Source: Cladosporium sp. IMV 00045 (taxonomy: Eukaryota; Ascomycota; Dothideomycetes; Cladosporiales; Cladosporiaceae). From it: a stretch of 32,627 bases of DNA. The notes beneath the pieces were generated by a model that saw only the letters and a program-made list of their open reading frames with translations, was not told the origin of the DNA and searched no databases. The DNA lies in assembly GCA_001931905.2 (NCBI GenBank), contig MSJI02000107.1:1-32627 (forward strand), in the 5' to 3' direction. Numbering within the stretch: position 1 is the stretch's first letter; each line of letters starts with the position of its first letter. Of this stretch, positions 20,635 through 31,744 are shown piece by piece. The position numbers were made by a program, and so were the translations under genes.

Positions 20635-23079
20635 ATGTTGTCAAAGCTGAAATTCTGGCAGAAAGAAAAAGAGTCTACCAAAGGTGGACAAGTAGCGCCA
20701 TCTCCTCAGCCTGTCGGGAACGATGACAGCAGTGAGCAAACAGCCTCTTCATTGGTGACAACCTTCGTCACTGGCATCAACGTCGTCTTTGAACCAGAAA
20801 ATGCCAAGGAGGCAACAGTCGAGTACGTGAAGCCTGTACGAGAATCGATATCCGCAACTGACACATTGTAGTATTGTCTTTTTGCATGGTATCACCGGCA
20901 ACCGAGAAGCGACCTGGACCGCTGAACGAGCTACAAGTCCATGGCCTGGCCAATTCCTTCCCAAAGTGCTCCCGAAAGCACGCATTCTACTCTTTGGCTA
21001 CGATGCAAGAGTCGTTTCAGTGACAGAGATGGTGTCGCAGGGGACCATCTCGTCCCATGCGAAAAGTCTCTTGAACGCCCTTGCAAACAGCCGAGGCGAG
21101 ACCTTTGAGGTATGCTTGATTAAAATTCTTATGCTGTCGAAAACGGCGCTGAGTACATGATAGAAGACAAGGCCAATCATCTTCGTAGTGCATAGTATGG
21201 GAGGTCTCGTTTGTGAAGATGTAAGTCACTCGCTCCATAGTTCACCTCGTCAAGGAACTGACCACGCTGGCCAAGGCTCTCTTGTTGTCCAAGGATAGAC
21301 CAGAACCCCATCTGAGATCAATCCTGACCTGCACCAAAGCCATCGCGTTTCTCGGTACGCCACATGCTGGTGCCCGCGCATTAGCACAATGGGCGGCAGG
21401 GCTAGGCTCTTGTATAAACATCGTCCGGACTGTCAACAAACAGCTCTTGTCTATTCTCAAGACGAACTCGCAAGTTCTGGCTCGGATTCAAGAAAGCTTC
21501 CATACTATGGTTCTTGCACGACAACGTGAGAACTTGCCTGAGATTCAGTTCACGTGCTTTTACGAGCAGATCATGCTGCCTGTGATCGGTTATGTAAGAG
21601 GTCTTCCAGGTCCTCCAATCGAGTCTGCCTAACATAGCCATAGGTCGTGGACCCGCAGTCTGCCATCCTGCCAGCGTACAACTCAATTCCAATGAACAAG
21701 ACGCACATCACCATGACAAAATTTTCGGTTGACGAGGATCCGGACTACAAGTCACTGCTTGGTGAATTGAGACGATGGTACCAAGAGCTTACTCCAGACA
21801 CAAGTACGTGACACATTGAGACAGATTATTTCATCAGGTCTGATCCTGGAAGATAGCCGCACCGATACCGCTACCGCGGAAACGCAAACCGCAGAATGAA
21901 AGCGAGATGTTGGTTCTCCAACACGCTCAAGAGCTTCAAGTCTCCTTCGACGATATTTTCGATCAATTCATGATTCCCATGCCCTTCAGTCTCCTGCCTT
22001 TCGACGAAGACCATCATTATCGATTCAGAGACCCGGATCCTACTCCTATATCACCCGTCCTTTCGAATTGGCAGCGGCTCCTGCGCCTGTTCAACTATGG
22101 CGAAAACAGCCCTCCAACTGATCATCGTCTGCGTTTAACTCCACTCGCGTTGATTCCTATACGCGGCAGAAATCTTCTGGCTCTCGTGAGGACAAGCGAT
22201 GTATTCCGCATCCTAGCAAGCAGAGTTTCGAGACGTCAAAAGGGCCATTCATCCGTCCTCGTCCACAACACCCAGCTCTCAATTGTCGAGCCATACCAGC
22301 AAATACCAGTCCTGAGGCCCACCCAAGTCCAAGACGGGCATTGGGTCACATTCACCGACGTCCCAACCAAACAATGGGGTGACGCATTCACCGGACCAGG
22401 ATCTCTGCCTCCCGACGTCCCGTACAACGTCAACTTCGTCTGCTCCCAGCCCGGCTACGAAGCAGTGCAAATGCCAGCTCTCCTCGCTTTGCGCGAGATT
22501 CCCCGGAACCACAACGTCCTTTTCGCCGCTCACGTCATGACCTGCTACGCGCTATGGCAGTCTTTCGTCACCCTCCTGTGCGAGACGTGGGATCACGACG
22601 ACGCTCACGAATGCACGGATGATGAAATTCCGCTGAAGAAATACGTCGATTCCTACGCCGAGTTTGCCCAGAACCAGCGGCTCAACCTCATGAATGATGA
22701 TATTGACAAGACCCGAGTGGTGCACAACACTGAAAGTTTTGCGCTGACCGCAGCTTGTGTGCGTTACTTCGCCGATCCCGCACGCAAGGATGTGAGTTTT
22801 GAAAACGAAGATCTGGTCAATTGCATCGGTGCTGTACTTTCTCATCGTCAGGCCCAATTCGCAAGTGGCTCTGATGATGCGACTTGGGAGCCTCCAGAAG
22901 CCCATGTTCCCAACGAGGCTCAGCTGCTAGAAGGCTGGTATGCCCGCTGGGGGACCGAGGGGACTCGGTGGCTTCTTATTGTGTTGACAACAACGCTGGG
23001 GAGAAACTTCTGCGGTGTGCAGGCTTTGCCTGAGAGTTTTGACTGTTTGTTGAAGAGTCCGAATTGCTATGTTGAGTGA
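20635..23079 (+). CDS. SERAC1/DUF676-like serine hydrolase with unrecognised C-terminal domain
   Basis: Model: exons 20635-20822, 20872-21109, 21164-21220, 21276-21593, 21644-21803 and 21857-23079, 2184 nt, 727 aa; five introns of 49-55 bp, all in phase. The alpha/beta-hydrolase part spans about residues 60-315. It includes the oxyanion segment VFLHGITGN (65-73), the nucleophile elbow VHSMGG with Ser153, and His288 in THITMTKF as the likely triad His. This hydrolase type occurs in SERAC1-like lipid enzymes and at the N-terminus of fungal STAND proteins. Here no NB-ARC/NACHT or TPR follows; instead about 390 residues (from about 335) of unfamiliar sequence, with no transmembrane run, end the protein. 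Lipid or ester hydrolysis is inferred. The C-terminal half is the unknown. Confidence 0.82.
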
Positions 23080-23430
23080 GACTTCTGCGGCTTCATGTCT
23101 TGAGATCGATCGATTACACTGCTCGAAACCATCGGTCATTTTGGGAATCGGAACGATTACGAGATCTGCTGTGAATCTACAAATCTCTGACGCTCGATTC
23201 GATATCTTGGGGCCTCCCAATACATGCTCGCAGATCGATGCGCGGATACTATGGCGCAGAACAAATCTACATGTCAGAGAAATTGGAACAAGAATTGTTG
23301 AATCAAGAATGTCTGTTTTAAGGGCTATCTCCTCTCTCGAACACCCTCTGGCTTGATCGAAACTTTTCTAGTAGCACCTCACCTCACCCGCTCCCTCTTC
23401 CATCCCTTAACCAACTCCTAAGCTCTCCAC
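23080..23430. other. intergenic, convergent 3' ends
   Basis: This gap of 351 bp lies between the stop codons of the hydrolase (+) and the pectate lyase (-). No gene or repeat is seen. Confidence 0.55.
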
Positions 23431-24231
23431 TTAACAAGTCGGCAACTTCGACAACAATCCCTGCGCACCCTTGCAGTTGGCCGTAGTCGAAACCTTTTCC
23501 GAACTACCATTGCCTTTAGTAACACCCTTGTACTCCTGGCAAACCTTCTTGCTAACACCGCAAGAGCCACTGATAGTCGCAGTGTCGCCGTAGTTGGAGT
23601 TGATTCCCACGAGATCAGAAGTGACGCCGTTGACCTTGATGTTCTGAATGACGACGTTGCGCGGTCCGCCGTTGCCGGTGCAGTCGCCGCAGCTGCGGTA
23701 GACTTTTCCGACGCCGGTGAAGGTCGCGTCCTTGATCGTGACGGTGCCGCGGCCGTTGTGCTGCACGACTTTGTCTTTGGCGCTGTTGGCTCCGCCGCCT
23801 TGCCAGAGGACGTTGCCGCTGCCGAGGGCGGAGACGGCGTCTGTGTGATCGATGGGGTTAGTCTTTTGCTACACATGGCTCATGCTACTGATTTGAGGAA
23901 TCTACTCACCCTCGCAGACGTCGCGGAACCAAACGTTCTTAAGCGTGCAGGAACCCTCGCAGTGGATACCCTCCAATTGATTGGCGCCAATGATGACGTT
24001 GGAGATGGACGCGCCGTTCTTCAGAATGAACACGGCGCTGTCGCTGCCGGTGTCGTCATCGGTGTCGCACTCACGGCCGCGATCGAATTCCTTGTTGCCG
24101 TAGTCGACGGAACCGGAGATCACGGAGGGTTGGGAGAGGGAGACGATCGAGCCCGAGCGAGTCGGGATGTTGAGAGTTTGGGCGGTCGAGAAAGCCGCCA
24201 GAGAGGCGAGGAGGGCGGTGGTGTAGAGCAT
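23431..24231 (-). CDS. secreted pectate lyase, PL3 family
   Basis: Model: exons 24231-23910 and 23840-23431, 732 nt, 243 aa, the normal PL3 length. The intron (23909-23841, GTGAGT...ACACAG, 69 bp) joins VCE to DAVSALG, the expected family junction. A signal peptide (MLYTTALLASLAAFSTA) precedes the mature start QTLNIP. Family blocks include CDTDDDTGSDSAVF, GANQLEGIHCEG, VWFRDVCED and YRSCGDCTGN. The acidic cluster suits the calcium sites of the PL3 parallel beta-helix, and paired cysteines are frequent. The enzyme cleaves de-esterified homogalacturonan by beta-elimination outside the cell, in plant cell-wall breakdown. A TATA-like box lies about 80 bp upstream. Confidence 0.92.
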
Positions 24232-24308
24232 TTTGTTCAGCTTGTTTGGGTTGCTGGTCGATCTTGTTGGTGGTTGTTGCTGAGATGATGTTGGTGAAGG
24301 ACCGCCAT

Positions 24309-24317
24309 ATTTATATA
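24309..24317 (-). promoter_or_regulatory. TATA-like box of pectate lyase gene
   Basis: On the minus strand the sequence reads ATATATAAATATGG around this position, ending about 80 bp before the start codon at 24231. Spacing and sequence suit a TATA element of a strongly regulated secreted enzyme. The assignment is by motif only. Confidence 0.5.
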
Positions 24318-25280
24318 TCTTCGCTGGTATATAGTTCACGCTCCTTGACTCGAGTTCTTCCTCGCGCCTGGCCTAATTCGAAACGGAGGCAATGTATGTT
24401 GTCCTACCATCGAAAGCCTTCTCGACTGATATTGAGTGTGTAGAGTACTTTGTAGCGGAGAAATCTCCCTCCGTGATGCTTGGTGATCGCAGATCACAGA
24501 CCTGTCAAGGGTTATGTCAGCCCGATTGGTGGGTCGCCGCTACGCCGTTTCAGAGTGTAGTTGTGAAGAGAGTGGCTGAGCGGGCTCGCGTAAACTATAA
24601 TACACAAAGGTGCAGGGCCAAGACTTGGGGTAATATATTCCATACATACCGAGTCGCTGTATTACATCCTCGGTCTGAAAGTGATTCGTGGGCGTGAATA
24701 CATCCGACCGTTTGTCGTGAATCTAACAGGCGCCATTTCCTGTTCTTTGTGTCGACTTGCGTCACATCTTGTAGGTCGTTGGCGCCACTGGGAAACTCGC
24801 GCTGGAAGTCTTCCTGGATCAGCTGATGGACGTATCGGTGTAGTTAGCGCAGACTAGAGAATGAAGGACTTTGCGCTTGTCAGAATCACGACTCGAGGCC
24901 AAGCGCTATGTGGTGGTTGTAATGTTCAAGATAACAGAAGGCGTATTCTAGACCATCGCAGAATGCTCATGCTCACGTCGAGCCCTTCGATATTCCTCTG
25001 GGCGCACTTGGTTTTGTCAAGCGAGCTGACCATCGAGCAGCTCAATCATGATATCGCAAGTAAGTGAGGAGGTGAGATAGTAGAAAGCCCTAATTTGAGA
25101 GACACTATCATGTTTCGGCTCGAAATTAGCAGTTTGGTCGACCAGAAGTGCTGTCGATACATCATATCCGATACGCCAAAACGATTCATTGACGGTCACC
25201 GCCATGGGGTTGGATAGACAACGACAAGTTTGCACAAGATAGGCTCGCTCCATTCATACCATCGATGCACAAATCACCTT
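24318..25280. other. intergenic: pectate lyase upstream, DUF726 3' region
   Basis: About 960 bp upstream of the pectate lyase promoter and downstream of the DUF726 gene, both on the minus strand. Only short open frames without family features occur. No RNA gene or repeat was recognised. Confidence 0.5.
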
Positions 25281-27551
25281 CTAGACCGGACCAGGCACGA
25301 ATCCACCTATCGCTTTGCCGGTCGATTTGGCACCCTTTGTGCCCACCTGTTTGGTCTTCGAACCATTGGCTTGAGTCGAGACATCCATGTTGTAGTCGTT
25401 CGTGCCATCACTCCGCTCTCCACGCCGGCCCATAGACATCTTCGAGAATTTCTCTTTCACACCGCTCATCGCGTCGTCCACCTTCTCCTTCGCCGGCTTC
25501 CTCTTTTGCTGAAACTGCTCTTCCATCCTCCTCGCCTCTTCCTCAGGAGTCAATCCCTCTTCCCTTGCCAGGCGCTCCTTTTCTGCCCGCTTCTTCCTCA
25601 CTTGCGCATCCTCGTCTTGCATCCGCTCGATCTCACGCTCAACAGCGTGGTGGTCGATGTCCTCAAAGCCGCAAGCTGACATGATTTGTCCAGTCATGAA
25701 TCTATACTGGAAATGGCTGTTGACGATGGAGCTGACGTCTACATTCTCGACGCCAGATACACGTCTGACTGGTCCCAGACCTGCCACTCCACCGATGAGA
25801 TCATGCGTGCGGAAGAGGAACGCGAGGAAGAAATCATTGGTCGAGTAGACGTTGACAACTCGACCAGAAACCACCGCTCGAATGCGGCGCCAGACCTTGG
25901 TATCTCGGGAGTTTGCTGCGCCGGCTGTCACGACGTTCTCAACGATTCCGAACGCTTTGCGTTTGGCTAGTTCTTCCAAACATGACACGATAACTCTTGC
26001 GCCGATAGAGTAGCCGAGCAAGGTCACAGGCCGCTCGCCCTGGACTTTGTTACAGAGAGCATCGGCCAGTACACGACCAGCCTTAACGCTCTTCTGCAAA
26101 GCGAGCAGAAACGGGTTGTCGACCAGTCTTGCCGCTCTTGCGACACCAAGCGGCCATAGAGCAGCAGACAGAGTTGCGAAAGTCGTCTGCGCGACGGCCT
26201 GACTTTTAGCAAAGCCCCAAGCGGCGCTCTGTGTATACGCACCCATCGCCTGTCCCATGTCCAGAAGCGTCTCTAGCTCCCAGCGCAACGCATAAGATTC
26301 GAAGCCTTCCTTGCCAATGAACTGCCAGGGTTTCACCACATCAGCAGGCTCTGTCATCCAACCCGACACGCCGATCGCAACACGCAAACGACGGTTCGCA
26401 GCGTCTTTCGTGAAAGTCGATTTGCGGACTGGTATAAACGCAAAGTCCGAAACTTCCTTAGCATAGTTGCCCACCATCTCACCAGCCATCTTGCCACCGT
26501 ACGCGCCGAAAAGAGCGCCTATGAGAGGAGCGCTGCCAGCCATGGCGCCGAGGTAAGTGGCAACCGCAGTAGATCCCAGTCCGACACCAGCCATCGCCGA
26601 GCCCACGCCTGCCGCGAGGAGAGGTGCAGCCAAGCCACCTGTGACTCCGATAAGGGTGGCTCCCACAGCGGCACCGGCACCTATCATCCATCTACGTGCG
26701 ACCTTCTTGTCGTGGATCCTTTTCTTCGTTTCTTCGTCAGCATTCATACCGGAATCCGCCACGTGGGCTAGGCCTTGAGCGACTTTGCTCTCTTCTTTGA
26801 CGAGGATGGCCTTGGGGAGGTTGAGATGCGATAAAAGTCGTTTGAGGAAGACTCGGGACTCAGACCAATAATGCTCCAGTCCTAGCAGAAGTAGAAGACA
26901 GCTGTGCAGGACGAGTATCCGATGTGCTTCAGGCAAGTCAGATATCGAATTGACCTTCCCTCTTCCGTCGTCATGGATATCCTGCTCATTCATCTCAAGT
27001 CGTAGCTCATCCGTAATGCGGCTCAGTGCTTGCGTAGACCAGGCATCAAAGTGCTGCAGAGACGTGACCTGTAGCTCGCGAAATTCCTCAGAATTGATCT
27101 CTTTCCTAATGGCCGTCTGCTCCTTTTCCCGCTGCTGGATCTCGGAAGCTTGCTGTTTCTGCTTCCGCTTGACAATTTGCTTCTGAGCCTTGACATGCTG
27201 CTTCTCAGCTTTTTGACGCTGCTTCGTAGCCTTTTCCTTTTCTTTAAACGATACTCCAGGCTCGTTGCCCCAGGTATCTGACATCATTGGCTCGTGAGAT
27301 GCTTCCACATCTCCGTCAGTCGAAGAAGCGTCGTCCAGGCGAATTTCGATATCGTCATCTTCTTCCTTTTCGGGTGCATTGGGAACAGTGAAGACAGACT
27401 CAATATCCTCTCTCATGCTGCTCGCAACCTGCTGAATTGTTTCGATGAAAAGCTCCTCGTGGCCAGCGCCGGAGAGTAAAGTGGCAAGGGACTCATCGTG
27501 CTGCTGCTGGTGTTGGCGCTGCTCTTGGTGATCGCGCTTCGATCCGACCAT
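25281..27551 (-). CDS. DUF726 (TMCO4-like) membrane-associated alpha/beta hydrolase
   Basis: An uninterrupted 756-codon frame from ATG 27551. The N-terminus (1 to about 150) is Gln/Glu/Lys-rich, with an acidic stretch (60-90) and a basic coiled coil (100-150). A Gly/Ala-rich hydrophobic segment (about 287-358) likely forms membrane helices. The hydrolase core follows: VAIGVSGW (391-398) and the nucleophile elbow GYSIGA with Ser515, then Asp571 (STND) and His611 (NSHFQYR) as likely triad partners. The C-terminal about 130 residues are charged, coiled-coil-like and basic. This is the DUF726 family found across fungi and as TMCO4 in animals; its substrate is unknown. A role in the endomembrane system is inferred from the hydrophobic segment. 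The length fits the family. Confidence 0.88.
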   Translation of the reverse strand: MVGSKRDHQEQRQHQQQHDESLATLLSGAGHEELFIETIQQVASSMREDIESVFTVPNAPEKEEDDDIEIRLDDASSTDGDVEASHEPMMSDTWGNEPGVSFKEKEKATKQRQKAEKQHVKAQKQIVKRKQKQQASEIQQREKEQTAIRKEINSEEFRELQVTSLQHFDAWSTQALSRITDELRLEMNEQDIHDDGRGKVNSISDLPEAHRILVLHSCLLLLLGLEHYWSESRVFLKRLLSHLNLPKAILVKEESKVAQGLAHVADSGMNADEETKKRIHDKKVARRWMIGAGAAVGATLIGVTGGLAAPLLAAGVGSAMAGVGLGSTAVATYLGAMAGSAPLIGALFGAYGGKMAGEMVGNYAKEVSDFAFIPVRKSTFTKDAANRRLRVAIGVSGWMTEPADVVKPWQFIGKEGFESYALRWELETLLDMGQAMGAYTQSAAWGFAKSQAVAQTTFATLSAALWPLGVARAARLVDNPFLLALQKSVKAGRVLADALCNKVQGERPVTLLGYSIGARVIVSCLEELAKRKAFGIVENVVTAGAANSRDTKVWRRIRAVVSGRVVNVYSTNDFFLAFLFRTHDLIGGVAGLGPVRRVSGVENVDVSSIVNSHFQYRFMTGQIMSACGFEDIDHHAVEREIERMQDEDAQVRKKRAEKERLAREEGLTPEEEARRMEEQFQQKRKPAKEKVDDAMSGVKEKFSKMSMGRRGERSDGTNDYNMDVSTQANGSKTKQVGTKGAKSTGKAIGGFVPGPV

Positions 27552-28271
27552 GTTTGATTCGCGAGTTGCATTCTGCCTTGCGACCGTCCTGCCATGTTTT
27601 GTAAATTGGAGAGTGACATTCAGTGTGATGTAATTTCCAATGAACTTTACGGACAGCGAGGCGATGTCGCTGCCGAGGAGAAAGGACCCTGGCCAATAAT
27701 GATGAGACGTTGAAGCGTTAACCTATTCAGGCAGGGTCTACACAGGTCATGGCGTGGTTTTCGATTATCTCTATCTGAGAACGTGACGGTAGATTTGAAC
27801 GAATATTTAGTGTCATGGAACGCAAGCTGGAAGACTTGCTGTGGGTTTCGTTGCCGGCCAGTGACTCTTGTTGGTAAGATATTCGAACAACGCTAGTTAT
27901 CGTAGAGTTCAGCAGCGTTCTCATTCATTACCATCAACGCGAGAGAGTCTCAATCAAACAATTGAGACAGTTGTGTTGGATGTATTCGACATTCAATTAT
28001 CTCGATTGACTGGTCTTCCCACTCGTGTAGTCATGTCTGAAATTCCTTGAAGGCCTGGAATTGCCTTCAGACTGGCAATTTACCAGTAACGCGCCGGACA
28101 GGGAATGGCAACCACAGCTGAACATCAAATGCTTACTAAGTGCCTGTGAGCTATCAGTCGGATTGCGCCATTTTCACAACGTTTCAACTCAAACGAAACA
28201 ATTTACGTCCGCTAAAGCCACAGTGAAGGCTTTCGCGACACCGCCCCAACGGCGTTCTATGAGAAGGCTTC
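27552..28271. promoter_or_regulatory. DUF726 upstream region / regulator 3' region
   Basis: A 720-bp gap upstream of the DUF726 gene. Its left part should hold that promoter. It is AT-richer than the genes and contains a chain of overlapping inverted repeats at 28041-28087. No gene is called. Confidence 0.45.
28041..28087. repeat. four interlocking short inverted repeats
   Basis: AATTCC (28041-28046) pairs with GGAATT (28057-28062); GAAGGC (28049-28054) with GCCTTC (28063-28068); AATTGCC (28059-28065) with GGCAATT (28074-28080); ACTGG (28071-28075) with CCAGT (28083-28087). Arms overlap, so not all pairings can form at once. The site lies about 185 bp past the regulator stop codon. Confidence 0.5.
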
Positions 28272-30597
28272 TTATTCCAACTGTCGTTGCGTTCCTCCAT
28301 CGACCAAATCAAGGCATCTTCCGCAAAGCAATCTCCAAGCCAACGCATACGCCGTCCCATAGGGCTCCACATGACCCGAGCGGTTGAAATCAAGACGCAG
28401 CCCTGAATAGCACCGATCTCTATGAACCTGATTCCTCGACGTCCGCTCCAGCTTCAATTTCAAGCTCCTTGCCTGTCCAGGCGAAAGATTCTTCTTCGAC
28501 ATCGCCAGCGCCAAGAGACCCTCGTAGCAGAGTCTCACGAAAGGGTAGGCTATGGAGAGGTGGCCGTACGCCTGCAGACAGACCAGGAAGTAGAAGTACC
28601 ATTCGCGGTCGTTCGCGTAGTCTAGTGCGGCGTGCACGACGTAGATTAGGCATACGTGCCAGTATACGTGGTAGCGGGATTCGGGGGTTTTCCAAACGTA
28701 TAAAATCGCTGTGCGTTTTAATTGACTTATGGACGCGGCGAAGATGCTGTCCACTCCGCAATGGCCGAAACTGGGGGCTTGGATAGATAGGTTCTGACCT
28801 TTCCAGGGGCGCATGGGGAATGAGGCGATACAGTGATACCATGCGCTGAGGTTCCGTTAGCAATAGATCTCCAGCAGCCAGGCGGAAGGGAAGTGCTACT
28901 TCCTTCAAGACTCACTGTAGCAAGAGCACGTGATGCGGGCTGTGGTCGCTGCGCACACATTCTAGCGGAAGGTCCTCAGCCCATTTCAGCAAGGTGAGAA
29001 AATTCAGACTCGCCGCCTCCCACGGCACCGCTTTGTACTCAGATCGACCGGCACTAATCCAAAGCCCAAGAGAGTCTTCCACGACGAGCCACAGCTTGCA
29101 AGCCGATGTGAAAGTCTTCCCAGTGTTCGAAGGGAGGTCAAGACCTGATGATCCTGGAATTGTTGTCGAGCTAGGCGGCTTCGGAAGTGGCTTTTGATAG
29201 AAAAATGCGATAACACTTATTCTGTCAGCTGATTCTCCAGGATGCAATCACGCAGACATACGATGCTGATACGTAGAAACCCCACGCGACAGGAGCCGCA
29301 AATCTTCTCTCGTCGTTGCATCTGAACTGTGGAACCAGACTCGCTTCGTAGCGCTCACTGGAGACGTCATGCGGTAGTCCCATCCGTGCCGCCATCTGGC
29401 AGCAGGCGTATTCAAAACTTTGTCCCTCAATGTCAAGACCATGAGTCGTGCAAGCAAAAGCAAGCAATTGTAGAGCAGCTAGCGATGTCAAGCAATCCGA
29501 TTGCTCATCTTGCCATACGCGTTTGCCTCGATAAGGAATGCAAGACTGAAGGAAGCCATGGACTGCTCCAGAAACGTATATGGTTGCTGTGATGACAATT
29601 AGCACAACAGGGGCTTACGGCAGACTTATTTGGCACATACCGTGGCGTAGCACAACAACGCGTTCACAAGCATTGGCGAGCAAAACCTGTGGCGTTGGTT
29701 TACCAGGTCATCTATAAAGAGGTTTTCATCGAATAGAGGCATCGTTGAATGCTCCGTCTCCAAGTACAGAATTATTGCCGCGGTGGCGTGATCGTTGGAT
29801 ATCGTAACGTCGGTCCAGTAGGTTATGTCGAGCCCAAGAAGACGAGACTTCTGCAGACCATCTAGGGGAGATAGACAGTTCGGCCGCCAGAACGCAAGTT
29901 TTTGTCTACCGTAAATGAGTGCACGTCATAATACGACAAGAGCAGCTTGAGGGAGACTTACTCTACAATAGCATCTAAAGGTGATCTTTTAGAATCTAGA
30001 ATGACTTCCGCCACCGCTTGTGGATCCTCAAAAGGTATAATGGCCGGATATGACTTTGGATGTTGCAAGAACAAATCGCTGACCTTGTTAAAGTCCATGA
30101 AGTTTATTGACGCAGGAGAAAGACTTCGACCTGAATAAGGTGTTATCCAGGGCATAATGTCGAACGAATCTTATCCTGTCGACTTGTTTTCAACAAGGCT
30201 CGATTCTGGGCGTGTCTTGTGTTTCTCAAGAAGAGCAGAATGCAGCTCCGAGAGAGAACTTCGCAATATCGAGATTTCCTTTCGCAGTTCCTGATTCTCA
30301 CGTCGTAGTGCTTCCTGCCTTGTCTCCTGTGAGTTCTTGGTCGAATATGTACATTGAACATCGCGGTTGGCGCAAGGGCTGCAGCGAGGCCGTGCTGCAT
30401 CGCACTGTGGTAGTGGGCTTAGTTCTGAATTATTCTCTTGCTTCTGATACCGTGAGCAGACGTACTGAGATCTTTCGAGTCCGGCAGAGGTTACAAGCTG
30501 CTCGCACCACAGACCGTTTCTGTCCTGACAGCGCCTTCTGTTTTGACTGCGCTGAGCCCTGCTTTTCGGCATGCGCGTCTCGTCGCACGGGCGGCAT
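28272..30597 (-). pseudogene. Zn2Cys6 fungal transcription factor, frameshifted and with a non-GT donor
   Basis: Exons by homology-guided phase: 30597-30466, 30404-30176, 30130-29962, 29905-29641, 29586-29262, 29221-28916 and 28845-28272. The spliced length is 2000 nt, one short of 667 codons. The Zn2Cys6 cluster is complete once intron 1 is removed (ACNLCRTRKIS joined to CDAARPRCSPC; spacing C2C6C6C2C6C) and is followed by a leucine-zipper-like coil. The middle region carries the fungal-TF domain (SPMLVNALLCYAT, then WQDEQSDCLTSLAALQLLAF), and the C-terminus is typical. Two lesions exist. Intron 2 (30175-30131) begins GATAAG instead of GTAAG. A base is missing near 29522-29524, where EA must continue as KRVWQDE in the next frame. 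Both ends are otherwise intact, so this is a recent pseudogene, or assembly errors. The likely role was a DNA-binding regulator; target unknown. Confidence 0.78.
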
Positions 30598-31744
30598 TTT
30601 GAGACCGCCGTGGGTGGAAAGTCTTCAAGGGGTGATAATGATGGATGTAGATTCACAGAAAGGGAGATGGGAGCTGATTCCGTGTCTGATGGAAGCAGGA
30701 GCTTACATCACGAGTGTGACGCCACCTGCACCTGCGCACAGAATGCTTCCCCAGCCAGAGTAGTGCATGTATTGTGGACTTCGAGGTATCACGATCGAGT
30801 TCTTGATAGATTGACGCGCAGGTGCATAGTTGGGAGATGAGGCCAATCCAGTAGTGGGCCCCGCATACCTTAGTGAGGTACCTTGCCTGATATGCCTTTC
30901 CCTTCATCGAGACGCCTCCTTTCCGGTGCTGATGATAGGTAACGATGCTTCGAGAACGGCAAAGCCATGCCGAGGCATTCTTGAACGCCACGCGCACTTT
31001 GACAAAATCCTGAGGCTGTTCTAATCCGTGACACAGGCCCGCCCGCAAAGAGGTATTGTATTCCTGACATGTCGGCCGTCGGAGACAGCGCCGACGGGGT
31101 ACGGTATTCCGCCTCCTGTGTTCTTTGGCATGCGGACCAAGCACCGCAAGGGCATTTCTGCAGTGAAGATGCGGTGTTCCTCCAACTGCGCAGCGGACAA
31201 CAATTCGTCGGCAGCCAGGCCGCGAATGATGTTGCTCGCGTTTGCGAATATTGTTTGCTTCTCCTATCATGCTACAGAAGATTTCGAATCAATCATTGAT
31301 GACACTTGACTTTCTTTTTTGTATTTTGTTTTATGTTTCTGTTTCCTGGCGCTGTTGCGGATCGTGCGATGAAACCGAGAAACTCCAGAAACAAAACCAC
31401 CAATCGATTCGGTTTGTGAAGAAGAACCATCGCGATCATACAAAGTACCCTTCCAACTCGAACGGAACGTTGTGATCTCCACTTTGACATGCTTAGCTGC
31501 TTGACGAAAGCGAGCGAGCGTGGCAGAGCGTTCAATTGGTCTGCAAACAGTCCCAGAGCAGCATGAAGTAAACGAAAAGGCCTGGATGATACGACCGATC
31601 AGACCAGAACGCATGATTATCATTCACCAACGATTCTTTACCGATATATCATCCTCTATAACAAGTAGCGACCGTATCATTAACCAACATCTATTCCCCT
31701 CCATCTACTCTCCCTCCCTTCCCCAACCCTCTACCCAACAGCAT
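30598..31744. other. intergenic: regulator upstream and permease 3' region
   Basis: About 1.15 kb between two minus-strand genes. It contains an ATG-initiated 205-codon open frame on the minus strand (31270-30653) with high Arg/His/Cys content and no family resemblance, ending 56 bp before the regulator start. I do not call it a gene. The 31290-31740 part is AT-rich and probably includes the permease 3' UTR. Confidence 0.45.

Noticed and set aside
30653..31270. 205-codon ATG-initiated open frame on the minus strand
   Set aside because: Arg/His/Cys-rich, no domain or hydrophobic pattern, no splice support, and directly abuts the regulator start; it looks like a chance frame.
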